A model generated the notes under the pieces. It had not been told where the DNA came from and did not search any database. It saw only the letters and a list, made by a program, of their open reading frames with translations. From the NCBI GenBank assembly GCA_035651995.1, contig DASRER010000008.1, forward strand, positions 68,065 through 112,469: a DNA stretch of 44,405 bases. The letters run 5' to 3'. The translations under genes were made by a program, and so were the position numbers. How positions within the stretch are numbered: the stretch's first letter is position 1; every line of letters begins with the position of its first letter. Below are positions 16,144 to 23,870 of this stretch, in pieces. Origin of the DNA: Terriglobales bacterium (GTDB taxonomy: Bacteria; Acidobacteriota; Terriglobia; Terriglobales; Acidobacteriaceae).

Positions 16144-17298
16144 TCACGCGACGCCGATCTGCCGCGGCGTCACGCGTCTTCCGTGCGCTCGTGTCTTGCC
16201 CAGCTCCAGCAGCGACTTCATGCGGGCCAGGTCTTCATCCATTTCGCTCTTTGGATCGCGCCCGAACAGCGCGGCGAGCGCGTGTCCGGCGACCCCCGCG
16301 GGGGGCACGTACTCCATGCGGATATGCGCGCGCGTAATGCCGTTCTGGTGTTCAAACAACACCTTGCCGCTGGTCTCGATCTCCGAACCCGGAAGGCTGC
16401 GCCAGGCGAGCAGGCGATTGGGCGCCGCTTCGGTGATCTCCGCCTCCCACTCCACGGGAATGCCGGCCGGCCCTTCGGCGACCCAGCGATAGCGGTTGTC
16501 GTGATGGCGCTTGACCTCGACGAGGTGCGCCATGAACTTCGGAAAATTTTCCGGGTTGGCCCAGAGCTGGAAGACCTGCTCCAGCGGAGCATGGATGGAG
16601 ATGCACTTCTGCACGACCACGCCGGGCAGCTCGCCCCTGGCGAGGCGGCGCAGCGGAAAGTTTGTGATTGCGCGCGCCAGCAGGGCGGCGCCGGCGAGGC
16701 GCGCGGGAACAGCGGGGCGTCTGAGCGGGACGGCAAGCGCCAGCGCGCCGCCGGCGCCCACCAGCAGTCGCGTGCCGGGGGCCCACTTCTCCTGGAAGAT
16801 GTCGAGCCGCTGTCCGCTGCGAGGACGGCCGCCGCCCTGTAGCGAAGCCACGTCGCCGGGCTGCTCGTGGACCTCCAGCGCGTTCTCGACTGACCTCACG
16901 CCGCGCACCGACCAGGCGCCGTTCAGCACGCAGTCCACTTCTTCGGCCAGGACCGGACCGCTCAGGGTGACGACGGCATGGCGCACTTCGGCCTTGATGG
17001 CGTGCGGGTGCGACGAGCAGCGCCCCAGGGTGGAGCGCACGCGCTGAAGCAGCTTCTCGTCGGGAACCGACCCGCGGCGCAGGGCGCGCACCGTTGCGGC
17101 GACCACACCCAGGGCGCGATTGCGCAGATCGCGAACGGCCTTGTCAACGGCGCAGGCGCTTACATGTTCGGCGCGAACAGCTTTGTCGCGCAGCAGCGCG
17201 CGGCGGCGGTTGCCGCGATCGGGATCAAGCAAGTACATGAGTCCGGCGCCGACCGCGGCGCCGCCGAGTAAAGTCAACACTCCATTGTTTCGTTCCAT
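16144..17298 (-). CDS. membrane-associated BON and SRPBCC fusion protein
   Basis: 384 aa. Residues 1-30 form a Gly-rich hydrophobic segment ending in LLDPDRGNRRRALLRDK, typical of YtxH-like envelope proteins. About 80-145 fit a BON domain (LLQRVRSTLGRCSSHPHAIKAEVRHAVVTLSGPVLAEEVDCVL, then VRSVENALEVHE). A second hydrophobic stretch (LVGAGGALALAVPL, LAGAALLARAI) precedes a C-terminal SRPBCC/polyketide-cyclase domain from about 225: VVVQKCISIHAPLEQVFQLWANPENFPKFMAHLVEVKRH, WEAEITEAAPNRLLAWRSLPGSEIETSGKVLFEH. SRPBCC folds bind lipids or hydrophobic ligands; this architecture is common in Acidobacteria and Proteobacteria but its role is unknown. Upstream of the CBS gene, same strand. Confidence 0.86.
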   Translation of the reverse strand: MERNNGVLTLLGGAAVGAGLMYLLDPDRGNRRRALLRDKAVRAEHVSACAVDKAVRDLRNRALGVVAATVRALRRGSVPDEKLLQRVRSTLGRCSSHPHAIKAEVRHAVVTLSGPVLAEEVDCVLNGAWSVRGVRSVENALEVHEQPGDVASLQGGGRPRSGQRLDIFQEKWAPGTRLLVGAGGALALAVPLRRPAVPARLAGAALLARAITNFPLRRLARGELPGVVVQKCISIHAPLEQVFQLWANPENFPKFMAHLVEVKRHHDNRYRWVAEGPAGIPVEWEAEITEAAPNRLLAWRSLPGSEIETSGKVLFEHQNGITRAHIRMEYVPPAGVAGHALAALFGRDPKSEMDEDLARMKSLLELGKTRAHGRRVTPRQIGVA

Positions 17299-17522
17299 CG
17301 GCGCTGACCTCTGCCCAAGGGCGTGTATATGAGGAATCGTTCAGGGCGCGGTTCGTTGCCCGGATCGCCGAGGGAAAGCAGAGCGGCGGCGAACCGCCGC
17401 GAGGGAAGAGAGAGTCACAAAAACACACCGCGGCTGCCACCCACGAGAAATCGCTGCCTGCTGCGTCAACCGCGGGTTGGAAACTGCGCCAGCAACAAGC
17501 CAGCAGCCAGCAGCGCCGTCGT

Positions 17523-18854
17523 TCAGGCGGTGGGAGCAGTCTTCCGGTACTCGTCGAAGGCGGCGAGGAAGCGCTCCAGGTCTGGGCGCAACAGGTAGTA
17601 GGGCGTGGAAAGCCGCAGCTTCGACGGCTCGCCTCCGCGGATCCGGATCTTGTGCTTCTGCCACATCCAGCGCTCCAGCTCCATGCGCTTAATCGGCGGA
17701 ACGTTCACGGTGGCGATGCCGCACCGCAAGGCCGGATCGGGCGAGGTCCACGACTCGGCGCCGCGCTTCACCATCTCGGCGTGCAGCCAGTCGGCCTGCT
17801 GGCGGTGGCGCGCTTCGATCTTGTCGAGTCCGATCTGGTTGCACAGATCGATGGCCGCGCGCAGCCCCCACAGCGACGGCACGTTCGACGATCCGATGCG
17901 CTGGAAGCGCTCGGCCTTGAGTTGCGGTTCGTTCCAGCCTTCGGTGGCGATGGTGTTCCACACGCGGTCCATCACTTCGGGACGCATGTAGAGGAAGCCG
18001 GAACCTTTGGGCGCCATGAGCCACTTGTGGGGGCTGGCGGTGTACATGTCGCAGCCGAGCTCGTGCAGGTTCAGCCGCATCATGCCGGGCGCGTGCGCGC
18101 CGTCGAAGGCCGAGAGGATGCCCTTGGAGCGCGCCAGTGCGGCAATTTCTTTCGCCGGAAGCACGACGCCCGTGGTCGTCGAGATGTGGCTCAGGAAGAT
18201 GATCCGCGTGCGCGGCGTGATGCCGTCATTGACCAGGTTCAGCACGTCGGCCGCGCTCTTGACCGGCTTGGGCAGCGCGATTTTCTTGACCACGATGCCG
18301 TAGCGCCTGGCGCGCAGGTTCCACGGGTGCTCGCCGCCGGGATGTTCCTGGTCGCTGGTCAATACTTCATCGCCGGCTTTCATGTCGAGGCCGTTGGCAA
18401 TGTAGCTGTTGGCCTCGGTGGCGTTGCGCAGCAGCGCGATCTCGTCGCGATCGGCGCCCACAAACTTTGCCAGCGGATCGCGGAACTCGTTCCACGCCGC
18501 GTAACCCCAGATCGGGTAGTCCTCGGGATTTTCGTCAGCCATCTGCTCGGTGGTGTTGTAGCCGTCGAAAATGGCCTTCAGCACCGGACGCGGCGAGGAG
18601 CCCACGGTGCCGTTGTTCAGATAAACCTCGTCCGGCGGGATCAGGAACTGCTGGCGAAGCTCGCGCCAGTAAGCCTCGGCGTCCCGCTGGTAGAGCGCCG
18701 CCGAGGGGAGCGGGAGCTGAGTCAGCGATGCCGCCAGGGGCTCGAATGACGACGGATGTTCCCAGGCATGCTGCGTCCATCCGTTCGTCGCGCAACCCAG
18801 CGCGGCGGCGGCGGCGCCGGCGCTCATCAGAAAGCTTCTGCGATCCAGTCCCAT
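17523..18854 (-). CDS. Tat-exported class V PLP aminotransferase (isopenicillin N epimerase-like)
   Basis: 443 aa from ATG 18854, chosen because AAGGAGC lies 6-8 nt upstream; the frame continues to 18893 without merit. The N-terminus MGLDRRSFLMSAGAAAAALGC is a twin-arginine signal with possible lipidation at Cys, so this enzyme is exported folded with its cofactor. The fold-type I aminotransferase class V body has DEVYLNNGTVGSSPRPV, NATEANSYIANGL, SHISTTTGVVLP, the PLP-ring Asp in AFDGAHAPG (D251) and the Schiff-base Lys in ASPHKWLMAPKG (K277). The C-terminal SKLRLSTPYYLL holds the carboxylate Arg. Closest named relatives are CefD-like epimerases and cysteine-desulfurase-like enzymes; substrate unknown. 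Confidence 0.9.
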   Translation of the reverse strand: MGLDRRSFLMSAGAAAAALGCATNGWTQHAWEHPSSFEPLAASLTQLPLPSAALYQRDAEAYWRELRQQFLIPPDEVYLNNGTVGSSPRPVLKAIFDGYNTTEQMADENPEDYPIWGYAAWNEFRDPLAKFVGADRDEIALLRNATEANSYIANGLDMKAGDEVLTSDQEHPGGEHPWNLRARRYGIVVKKIALPKPVKSAADVLNLVNDGITPRTRIIFLSHISTTTGVVLPAKEIAALARSKGILSAFDGAHAPGMMRLNLHELGCDMYTASPHKWLMAPKGSGFLYMRPEVMDRVWNTIATEGWNEPQLKAERFQRIGSSNVPSLWGLRAAIDLCNQIGLDKIEARHRQQADWLHAEMVKRGAESWTSPDPALRCGIATVNVPPIKRMELERWMWQKHKIRIRGGEPSKLRLSTPYYLLRPDLERFLAAFDEYRKTAPTA

Positions 18855-19318
18855 TGTGTTGCTCCTTGGCGATAGCCAACCAGACCGGCACATGCTACCC
18901 GCGGCGGGCGGGAGCAGGAAACTTTTTCTCGCTGGAAAGGTCTAAGCGAGGGACGCGGACGAGGGCGTCGGCGCCACGCAGGCTGTGTTCGCCCCGATGG
19001 GCCGGGGTGCGGGTAGGGACCCTTCGACTACGCGCCTCGCGCTCCGCTCAGGATGACAATTCCTGAAGGGCCGTGGCCGGGTGCTCGCGGGCGGGGGCGC
19101 CCGCCGCTACACCGTGGAGATTCGCGGTGCTTGCCGCAAGTTTGCGCGATGGCGGCGTTCTAAATCTCAGAAGGGAAGACGCTTGCGAGCGGAAAACGCC
19201 ACCGCTGGTGTTCGCGTCCAACCAAATGAGGGCCGCTCGGCACGGCGCGGGACGGGCGTATAATCAGTTCCATCGCCGCACAGTTCGGGGTGCGCTCTCA
19301 ACCCAGGAGCACTTTTTT
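18855..19318. repeat. gene-free stretch with modular dispersed repeats
   Basis: No gene seen. 18955-19115 carries, on the minus strand, the same modules as 10727-10920: TGTAGCGGCGGGCGCCCCCG (19115 leftward), GTCATCCTGAGCGGAGCGCG and GTCGAAGGGTCCCTACCCGC (about 19055-19008), and GACGCCCTCGTCCGCG near 18970. The last 60 nt hold the promoter and leader of the M48 gene. Confidence 0.65.
19259..19264 (+). promoter_or_regulatory. TATAAT -10 box of the M48 peptidase gene
   Basis: Perfect TATAAT 54 nt before ATG 19319; the leader contains CCAGGAGC as the ribosome-binding site. No good -35 is visible at 17 nt. Confidence 0.5.
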
Positions 19319-20533
19319 ATGAAGTTCCGCGCCGCCGTAATGACTTTCGTACTGGCGCTCTGGCTGCTGCCTGCCTCTGGCCTCGCGCAGGACAACCAGC
19401 AGTCCTCGCAGCAGGCGGGCAGCACACCCGCTGCCACGCAAAGCTCCTTGCAGGATTCGACGCAGCCGCCGAAGGACGACAAGGGTTCCGCCAAGGATGC
19501 AAAGAGCGCTTCGAATTCCAAGGACGCGAAGGATTCCAAAGATTCCAAAGATTTGCAGAACGCGTCTGGCGACGATGACCGCTACGCCAAGGACACTAAG
19601 GACTCCATCGAGGCGGGCAAGCGCGGCAGCGGCGGCAAGGACGACGTTGATGCCATCGGCAATCGCAAGATGGGCGGCCGCGGGTTCGGCAACTGGTATT
19701 CGCTGGAGAGCGAGATCCGCATGGGCAAGGAGTACGCCCAGCAAGTGGAAGCCAGCGTGAAACTGATCAGCGATCCGGTGGTGAACGAGTACGTGAACCG
19801 CGTGGGCCAGAACTTGGTGCGCAACTCCGACGCGCAGGTGCCGTTCACGATCAAGGTGGTGGATGACAATTCCATCAACGCCTTCGCGCTGCCCGGCGGG
19901 TTCTTCTACGTCAACTCCGGGCTGATCCTGGCGGCCGACGAGGAAGCGGAACTGGCCGGCGTGATGGCGCACGAGATCGCGCACGTTTGCGCGCGCCACG
20001 CCACCCGCCAGATGACGCGCGGGCAATTCGCCAATATCGCCACGATTCCGCTCATCTTCATGGGCGGCGGCATCGGGTACGCGGTGCGTTCGGCGGCCGG
20101 CATTGCGCTGCCCGCCACGTTCATGAAGTTCTCGCGCGGCTTCGAGGCGGAGGCCGACTACCTTGGCCTGGAGTACATGTACAAAGCGGGCTACGACCCG
20201 CAGGCCTTCATCTCGTTCTTCGAGAAGGTGGAGGCCCAGGAAAAGAAGAAGCCGGGCACGCTGGCCAAGGCGTTCGCCTCGCATCCGCAGACGCCCGACC
20301 GCATCGAGTCTTCGCAGAGGGAAATCGCCACCGTGCTTCCGCCGCGCGACCAGTACATCGTCAGCACTTCGGAATTCGACGACGTGAAGGCGCGTCTGGC
20401 CGCCATCGAGAACCGGCGCAAGATCGACGACGGCAAGGAGAACAAGCCGACGCTGCGCCGCAGCTCGCAGACCGAGGACAAGAAGTCGGGCGATAAGGAC
20501 GATGACCGTCCAACCCTGAAGCGCCGCGACTAA
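19319..20533 (+). CDS. M48 family metallopeptidase, periplasmic
   Basis: 404 aa from ATG 19319 (AGGAG 8-9 nt upstream); longer in-frame starts lie before the promoter and are rejected. Signal peptide MKFRAAVMTFVLALWLLPASGLAQ, then about 75 residues of low-complexity Gln/Ser and Lys/Asp/Ser (repeated KDSKDSKD type), then the catalytic domain. Zinc motif HEIAH at residues 218-222 (MAHEIAHVCARHATRQM), third ligand in FEAEADYLGLEYM (E276). This layout resembles the peptidase part of BepA/LoiP-type periplasmic quality-control proteases for outer membrane proteins. It ends in a charged tail (KKSGDKDDDRPTLKRRD). Single-gene unit with its own terminator. Confidence 0.92.
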   Translation: MKFRAAVMTFVLALWLLPASGLAQDNQQSSQQAGSTPAATQSSLQDSTQPPKDDKGSAKDAKSASNSKDAKDSKDSKDLQNASGDDDRYAKDTKDSIEAGKRGSGGKDDVDAIGNRKMGGRGFGNWYSLESEIRMGKEYAQQVEASVKLISDPVVNEYVNRVGQNLVRNSDAQVPFTIKVVDDNSINAFALPGGFFYVNSGLILAADEEAELAGVMAHEIAHVCARHATRQMTRGQFANIATIPLIFMGGGIGYAVRSAAGIALPATFMKFSRGFEAEADYLGLEYMYKAGYDPQAFISFFEKVEAQEKKKPGTLAKAFASHPQTPDRIESSQREIATVLPPRDQYIVSTSEFDDVKARLAAIENRRKIDDGKENKPTLRRSSQTEDKKSGDKDDDRPTLKRRD

Positions 20534-20563
20534 CCGCAAACGACGTGTTGTGGGGAAATGAGG

Positions 20564-20592
20564 ACCGGCGGCCTCACGGCCGCCGGTTTTTT
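20564..20592 (+). terminator. Rho-independent terminator of the M48 gene
   Basis: ACCGGCGGCC, loop TCAC, GGCCGCCGGT, then TTTTT: perfect 10-bp stem and U-run, 30 nt after the stop. Confidence 0.92.
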
Positions 20593-20721
20593 CCTGGTTT
20601 CAATGCCGCGAGCCGTCAGCATGAGGGCGCTGCTCAGCGCCACCGCGCCAGAATTCGTGGCCGAGGGACCTTGGGCGGCGCCGGTTGTGCCGGCATTCGC
20701 AGGAGGCCTGCGACTCGCCTC

Positions 20722-20740
20722 GTTCCGGCTTCGCCGGAAC
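20722..20740. repeat. small perfect hairpin in an intergenic stretch
   Basis: GTTCCGGC-TTC-GCCGGAAC, 8-bp arms. No U-run follows. It lies in the 200-nt gap after the M48 terminator, where I see no gene. Confidence 0.5.
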
Positions 20741-20790
20741 CATGGCTTCGCCCCCACGACTCGGTCAGGCGCGTCGCCACTCAAAATCTT

Positions 20791-20994
20791 TTATGGGCTG
20801 TGCGCGCGCGCGTCGCGCAAGCGCATGGCGTTCAGTTCGAGGCTGTCGTGGAATAGCTGCCGGATGAGCTGCTGCTGCACCAGGATGGTGCGGTTCTGTT
20901 CCACCACGAGCAAAGCCAGCAGCACGTACGCTACCGAGAAAATCAATACCATGGCGTGGCGGCGCAACCATGTCGTCTGCGGGAAGCAGGTCAT
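20791..20994 (-). CDS. small single-pass membrane protein
   Basis: 67 aa from ATG 20994 (an internal ATG at 20952 and a GTG at 21015 are also possible; none has a clear ribosome-binding site). The product has a basic N-terminal part (MTCFPQTTWLRRHA), one strong membrane helix (MVLIFSVAYVLLALLVVEQN) and an amphipathic, coiled-coil-like tail (RTILVQQQLIRQLFHDSLELNAMRLRDARAHS). The inside-positive layout and helix pattern suggest a real gene rather than a shadow. I recognise no family. It lies downstream of the small zinc-ribbon gene on the same strand, 117 nt away. Confidence 0.45.
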   Translation of the reverse strand: MTCFPQTTWLRRHAMVLIFSVAYVLLALLVVEQNRTILVQQQLIRQLFHDSLELNAMRLRDARAHSP

Positions 20995-21111
20995 CGCCAA
21001 CAAAAGTGCGTTCACTCTGTAAGAGACGCGACGGGTGACTGGAGTTGGCCCGCGAGCCGGGAATTGCGGAGATCGCGCGCTGACCACGGCAGGCGCCGCG
21101 CACCGGCCCGA

Positions 21112-21351
21112 TTACTCACCCACGTACGACCCCACGGCGCCGGCCAGGCGCCCAGCGCGCTCGCCGCCGCCGGAGACGATCTTCATCGCCTTCCAATCGT
21201 AGGGAAATTCGCGGCCGCAATCGAGGCACACGATGTACGTCCCGGTGGCGGACGCGGCGCCGTTGCGACGCTGTCCTGGCTTTACCGTGATCGGGAAGCC
21301 ATAGTTTTTGTGCCAGCAACCAAAAAACATGTCGAGCAGATTCGCCATCAT
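21112..21351 (-). CDS. small zinc-ribbon-like protein
   Basis: 79 aa from ATG 21351 (AGGGG 7 nt upstream; the next codon is also ATG). The sequence MMANLLDMFFGCWHKNYGFPITV has a Cys and His close together, and later TYIVCLDCGREFPYDWKAMKIV has CxxC, so C-x-H and CxxC may form one metal site (inferred). Short proteins with this pattern are familiar to me from acidobacterial genomes, without an assigned function. It lies about 190 nt downstream of the ECF sigma/anti-sigma pair on the same strand. Confidence 0.65.
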   Translation of the reverse strand: MMANLLDMFFGCWHKNYGFPITVKPGQRRNGAASATGTYIVCLDCGREFPYDWKAMKIVSGGGERAGRLAGAVGSYVGE

Positions 21352-21540
21352 GGTATAGCCCCTGGGAGTGGGGTCCCGCCTCTTCCATCTACTTAGATTC
21401 AGAGAAGCCGAAAAAGGTTCGACCGGGAAGAAAGGCGCCATCGGGTGAGCGCCTTCGTGGCGCAGATTGGCGTGCCGGCGCAGGCGCAGGTCCGGCGCGG
21501 TGAATTCGCCGCCAAGAAAGAATGAAAAAGGGAGGGAACT

Positions 21541-21801
21541 TCAGGACTTATCGGGGATGGTCTTCTTCTTGCTCGACTGGCACCTGGCCACGATGGCGTT
21601 GTGCAAGCGGCCTCGCAGATCGTCGGGGAGGTCGTACATTCGATTATCACGGTAAATCTGGATGGTCATCTTGGTGGTGTTGCAGATCACGTAGCAGTCG
21701 TGGCACCAGGTCAGATGGTCTTCCAGCTCCGAGCGCAGGCCCTCGTCCATCGCGCCGTCAAGATAGTCGGACAGTTCCTTGAGGAATTCTTTGCAGTTCA
21801 C
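21541..21801 (-). CDS. zinc-finger anti-sigma factor
   Basis: 86 aa. It starts at a GTG whose last bases overlap the sigma-factor stop (GTGA), so translation is coupled. The N-terminal zf-HC2 pattern of ZAS anti-sigma factors is complete: MNCKEFLKELSDYLDG, then LEDHLTWCHDC (Cys3, then HxxxCxxC). There is no membrane segment, so this is a soluble, RsrA-like type that could release its sigma factor on oxidation or zinc loss; that last step is inference. Partner is the adjacent ECF sigma factor. Confidence 0.92.
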   Translation of the reverse strand: MNCKEFLKELSDYLDGAMDEGLRSELEDHLTWCHDCYVICNTTKMTIQIYRDNRMYDLPDDLRGRLHNAIVARCQSSKKKTIPDKS

Positions 21802-22427
21802 CGCTTGCCGTCTCCGCCTTGCCGTGATTTGAAGTACTTGTTCAACCGCTCACGCAATTGCAGCCGGGCGCGCAGCAACCGTGATTTTACAGCCGGAACG
21901 CTCAATCCGAGCGCGTCGGCTGTTTCTTCCGTCGAAAGACCTTCCACGTCGCGCAGGACGAACACGGTGCGGAAGCTTGCCGGCAGTCCCTGGATCGTCT
22001 TGCCCAGGATCTCCTTCAGCTCCCCCTGGTCGTACAGCTGTTCGGGATTCGGACTCCAGTCCGCGATCTCGCGCGGAACCGAATCCTCTTCCGTCTGAAT
22101 GTCTTCGTCGATCGAGACCATCTGACCGGTGCGGCGGCGGCGCAGGCGCATGAGCGCCTCGTTCACCGCGATCCTCACCAGCCAGGTATAAAACTTCGAG
22201 TTCCCCTGGAACTGCTCCAGGTTCTGAAAAGCCTTCAGGAACGCGTCCTGCACCACGTCTTCCGCGTCTTCGCGGTTCTGCGTAATGTGCTGCGCAATCC
22301 GGAAGACGTTGCGATCGTAGCGCCTGACCAGCTCCTCGAAGGCCTCCACGCTGCCGGCCTTCGCCGACTGCACCAGCGCCATTTCGTCGCTGGCGGTCTC
22401 GCTTACCTTGGATTGGATTGTGGCCAT
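21798..22427 (-). CDS. ECF-type RNA polymerase sigma factor
   Basis: 209 aa from ATG 22427; a TTG at 22442 would add MNRAQ and is also possible. Region 2 is clear: FEELVRRYDRNVFRIAQHITQ, DAEDVVQDAFLKAF, FYTWLVRIAVNEALMRLRRRR. After an acidic linker (VSIDEDIQTEEDSVP), region 4 follows: LPASFRTVFVLRDVEGLSTEETADALGLSVPAVKSRLLRARLQLRERL with its helix-turn-helix. This is a typical RpoE-like ECF factor controlled by the overlapping zinc-finger anti-sigma gene. No autoregulatory promoter motif could be fixed by eye. Confidence 0.95.
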   Translation of the reverse strand: MATIQSKVSETASDEMALVQSAKAGSVEAFEELVRRYDRNVFRIAQHITQNREDAEDVVQDAFLKAFQNLEQFQGNSKFYTWLVRIAVNEALMRLRRRRTGQMVSIDEDIQTEEDSVPREIADWSPNPEQLYDQGELKEILGKTIQGLPASFRTVFVLRDVEGLSTEETADALGLSVPAVKSRLLRARLQLRERLNKYFKSRQGGDGKR

Positions 22428-22739
22428 TTGCGCTCGATTCAAAAACTCGTCCGCTGGGAACTAGCTATTTTACTTGTCCCGGCAGGCAGCCGGGGGCCAA
22501 TCCTTCGTTTATTTTTGACGCTGTTCTGCTCAGCATGGGTGCGGCTTCACACGCTGGCCCCGGCCCCGTGATCTGTCGGGCACGGGTTGACACAGCATGA
22601 ATACGTAAGTTCGGTAACTGGAGTTCAAACCGGCGCGGACGGTGCTTGTTCCCGGAGGCAACGAACGGGGCAGCCGCGCGGCCCAAAATCGTTGTAGAGT
22701 AGGAGAACGGCACCTATAATCGCGCTCCGCGCCACAGTC
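22428..22739. promoter_or_regulatory. divergent intergenic region between ECF sigma and GAF-type genes
   Basis: No gene. On the plus strand TTGTAG (22692-22697) and TATAAT (22715-22720) are 17 nt apart, a good promoter for the gene starting at 22740; the leader would be only about 13 nt and has no Shine-Dalgarno sequence. Nothing firm for the minus-strand sigma factor. Confidence 0.55.
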
Positions 22740-23867
22740 ATGTCTGAGTCGAAGCAGCTCCAGGAGATCATCGAATCCGCCGTTCAGCAGGCGCTGGAAG
22801 CGCGTTTGCCGGAGTTGCGCGCCGAGATTGCACGCCAGGTGGCTGCGGCACTGCCCGAACCGGAGGCTGCGCCCGCCCCCGCCGGTGGCGGAAACACCAG
22901 CGCGCAGCTCAATTCAGCCTCCAATTCCATACAATCGGCCACGTCGCAGGCCGACATTCTCTCCGCATTGCTGGAGGGCGCTGCCGTATTCGCGGGACGC
23001 GCGGCGCTGTTCGTGATGCGCGGCGGAGCGGCCAACGGCTGGCAGTCGCGCGGCTTTTCTGACAACAACGTAGTCAAGGCGCTGGCCGTGGACGGCAACA
23101 GCGGCCTGGCGGCACGCGCCATTCGCGACCGCATGCCGGCGTCGGCGGCTGCCGTTGAGTTCTCGTCTGACCTGGTCAGCCGCGCCGGCAATCCCGCCGG
23201 AGGCAATTGCGTGGTCCTGCCGCTGCTGGTGCGCGACAAAGTACCGGCCCTGCTCTATGCCGACGCCGGAACCGGCGGTGCGCTCGATTCCTCCGCACTG
23301 GAGATCCTGGTGCGCACGACCGGCCTGTGGCTGGAAGCGATCGCTTCGCGGCGTGCCGGGCCGGGTGCTCCGGCGCCGGAAAAAATCGCCGAACCCGCAA
23401 TTGCTCCGGTCGAAAAGGCTGTCGAGCAGCCGGTTCCCACGCCGCCGCCGGTTCCCCAGCCGCCCGTCAAACCGGCTGAGCGCGTGGAGGAATCTTCAGC
23501 AAAGTTGACCGCCGCCGCCCCGCAGCTCGCGCCTGAGCCAGCGCCAGCACCTGCGCCGGCGGCGAAGCCCGCGGCCGCCGCCGCCATCGCGCCCGGCGAC
23601 GAAGAGGTGCACAAGAAAGCGAAGCGCTTCGCCAAGCTTCTGGTGGACGAGATTCGCCTCTACAACCAGGCCAAGGTCGCCGAGGGCCGCCAGCGTCGCG
23701 ATCTATACGACCGGCTGAAGGACGACATCGACAAAAGCCGCGCCACCTACGATAAGCGCTACGGCAGTACTCCCGCGGCTGCCGGCGACTACTTTAACCA
23801 GGAGCTCATTCGCATTCTGGCGGATAATGATGCTGCTCTGCTGGGCAGCAATTTTCCGCGGTCCTGA
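22740..23867 (+). CDS. GAF-like protein with Pro/Ala-rich linker
   Basis: 375 aa, no signal peptide. Residues 1-40 are helical (LQEIIESAVQQALEARLPELRAEIARQVAAAL). About 65-205 look like a GAF domain: ILSALLEGAAVFAGRAALFVMRGGAANGWQSRGF, then GNCVVLPLLVRDKVPALLYADAG and LEILVRTTGLWLEAIASRR. A long Pro/Ala/Glu linker (about 210-285) leads to a charged helical C-terminus, KKAKRFAKLLVDEIRLYNQAKVAEGRQRRDLYDRLKDDIDKSRATYDKRYG. The ligand and partner are unknown. It ends 3 nt before the lytic transglycosylase gene, so the two are cotranscribed. Confidence 0.82.
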   Translation: MSESKQLQEIIESAVQQALEARLPELRAEIARQVAAALPEPEAAPAPAGGGNTSAQLNSASNSIQSATSQADILSALLEGAAVFAGRAALFVMRGGAANGWQSRGFSDNNVVKALAVDGNSGLAARAIRDRMPASAAAVEFSSDLVSRAGNPAGGNCVVLPLLVRDKVPALLYADAGTGGALDSSALEILVRTTGLWLEAIASRRAGPGAPAPEKIAEPAIAPVEKAVEQPVPTPPPVPQPPVKPAERVEESSAKLTAAAPQLAPEPAPAPAPAAKPAAAAAIAPGDEEVHKKAKRFAKLLVDEIRLYNQAKVAEGRQRRDLYDRLKDDIDKSRATYDKRYGSTPAAAGDYFNQELIRILADNDAALLGSNFPRS

Positions 23868-23870
23868 GCC

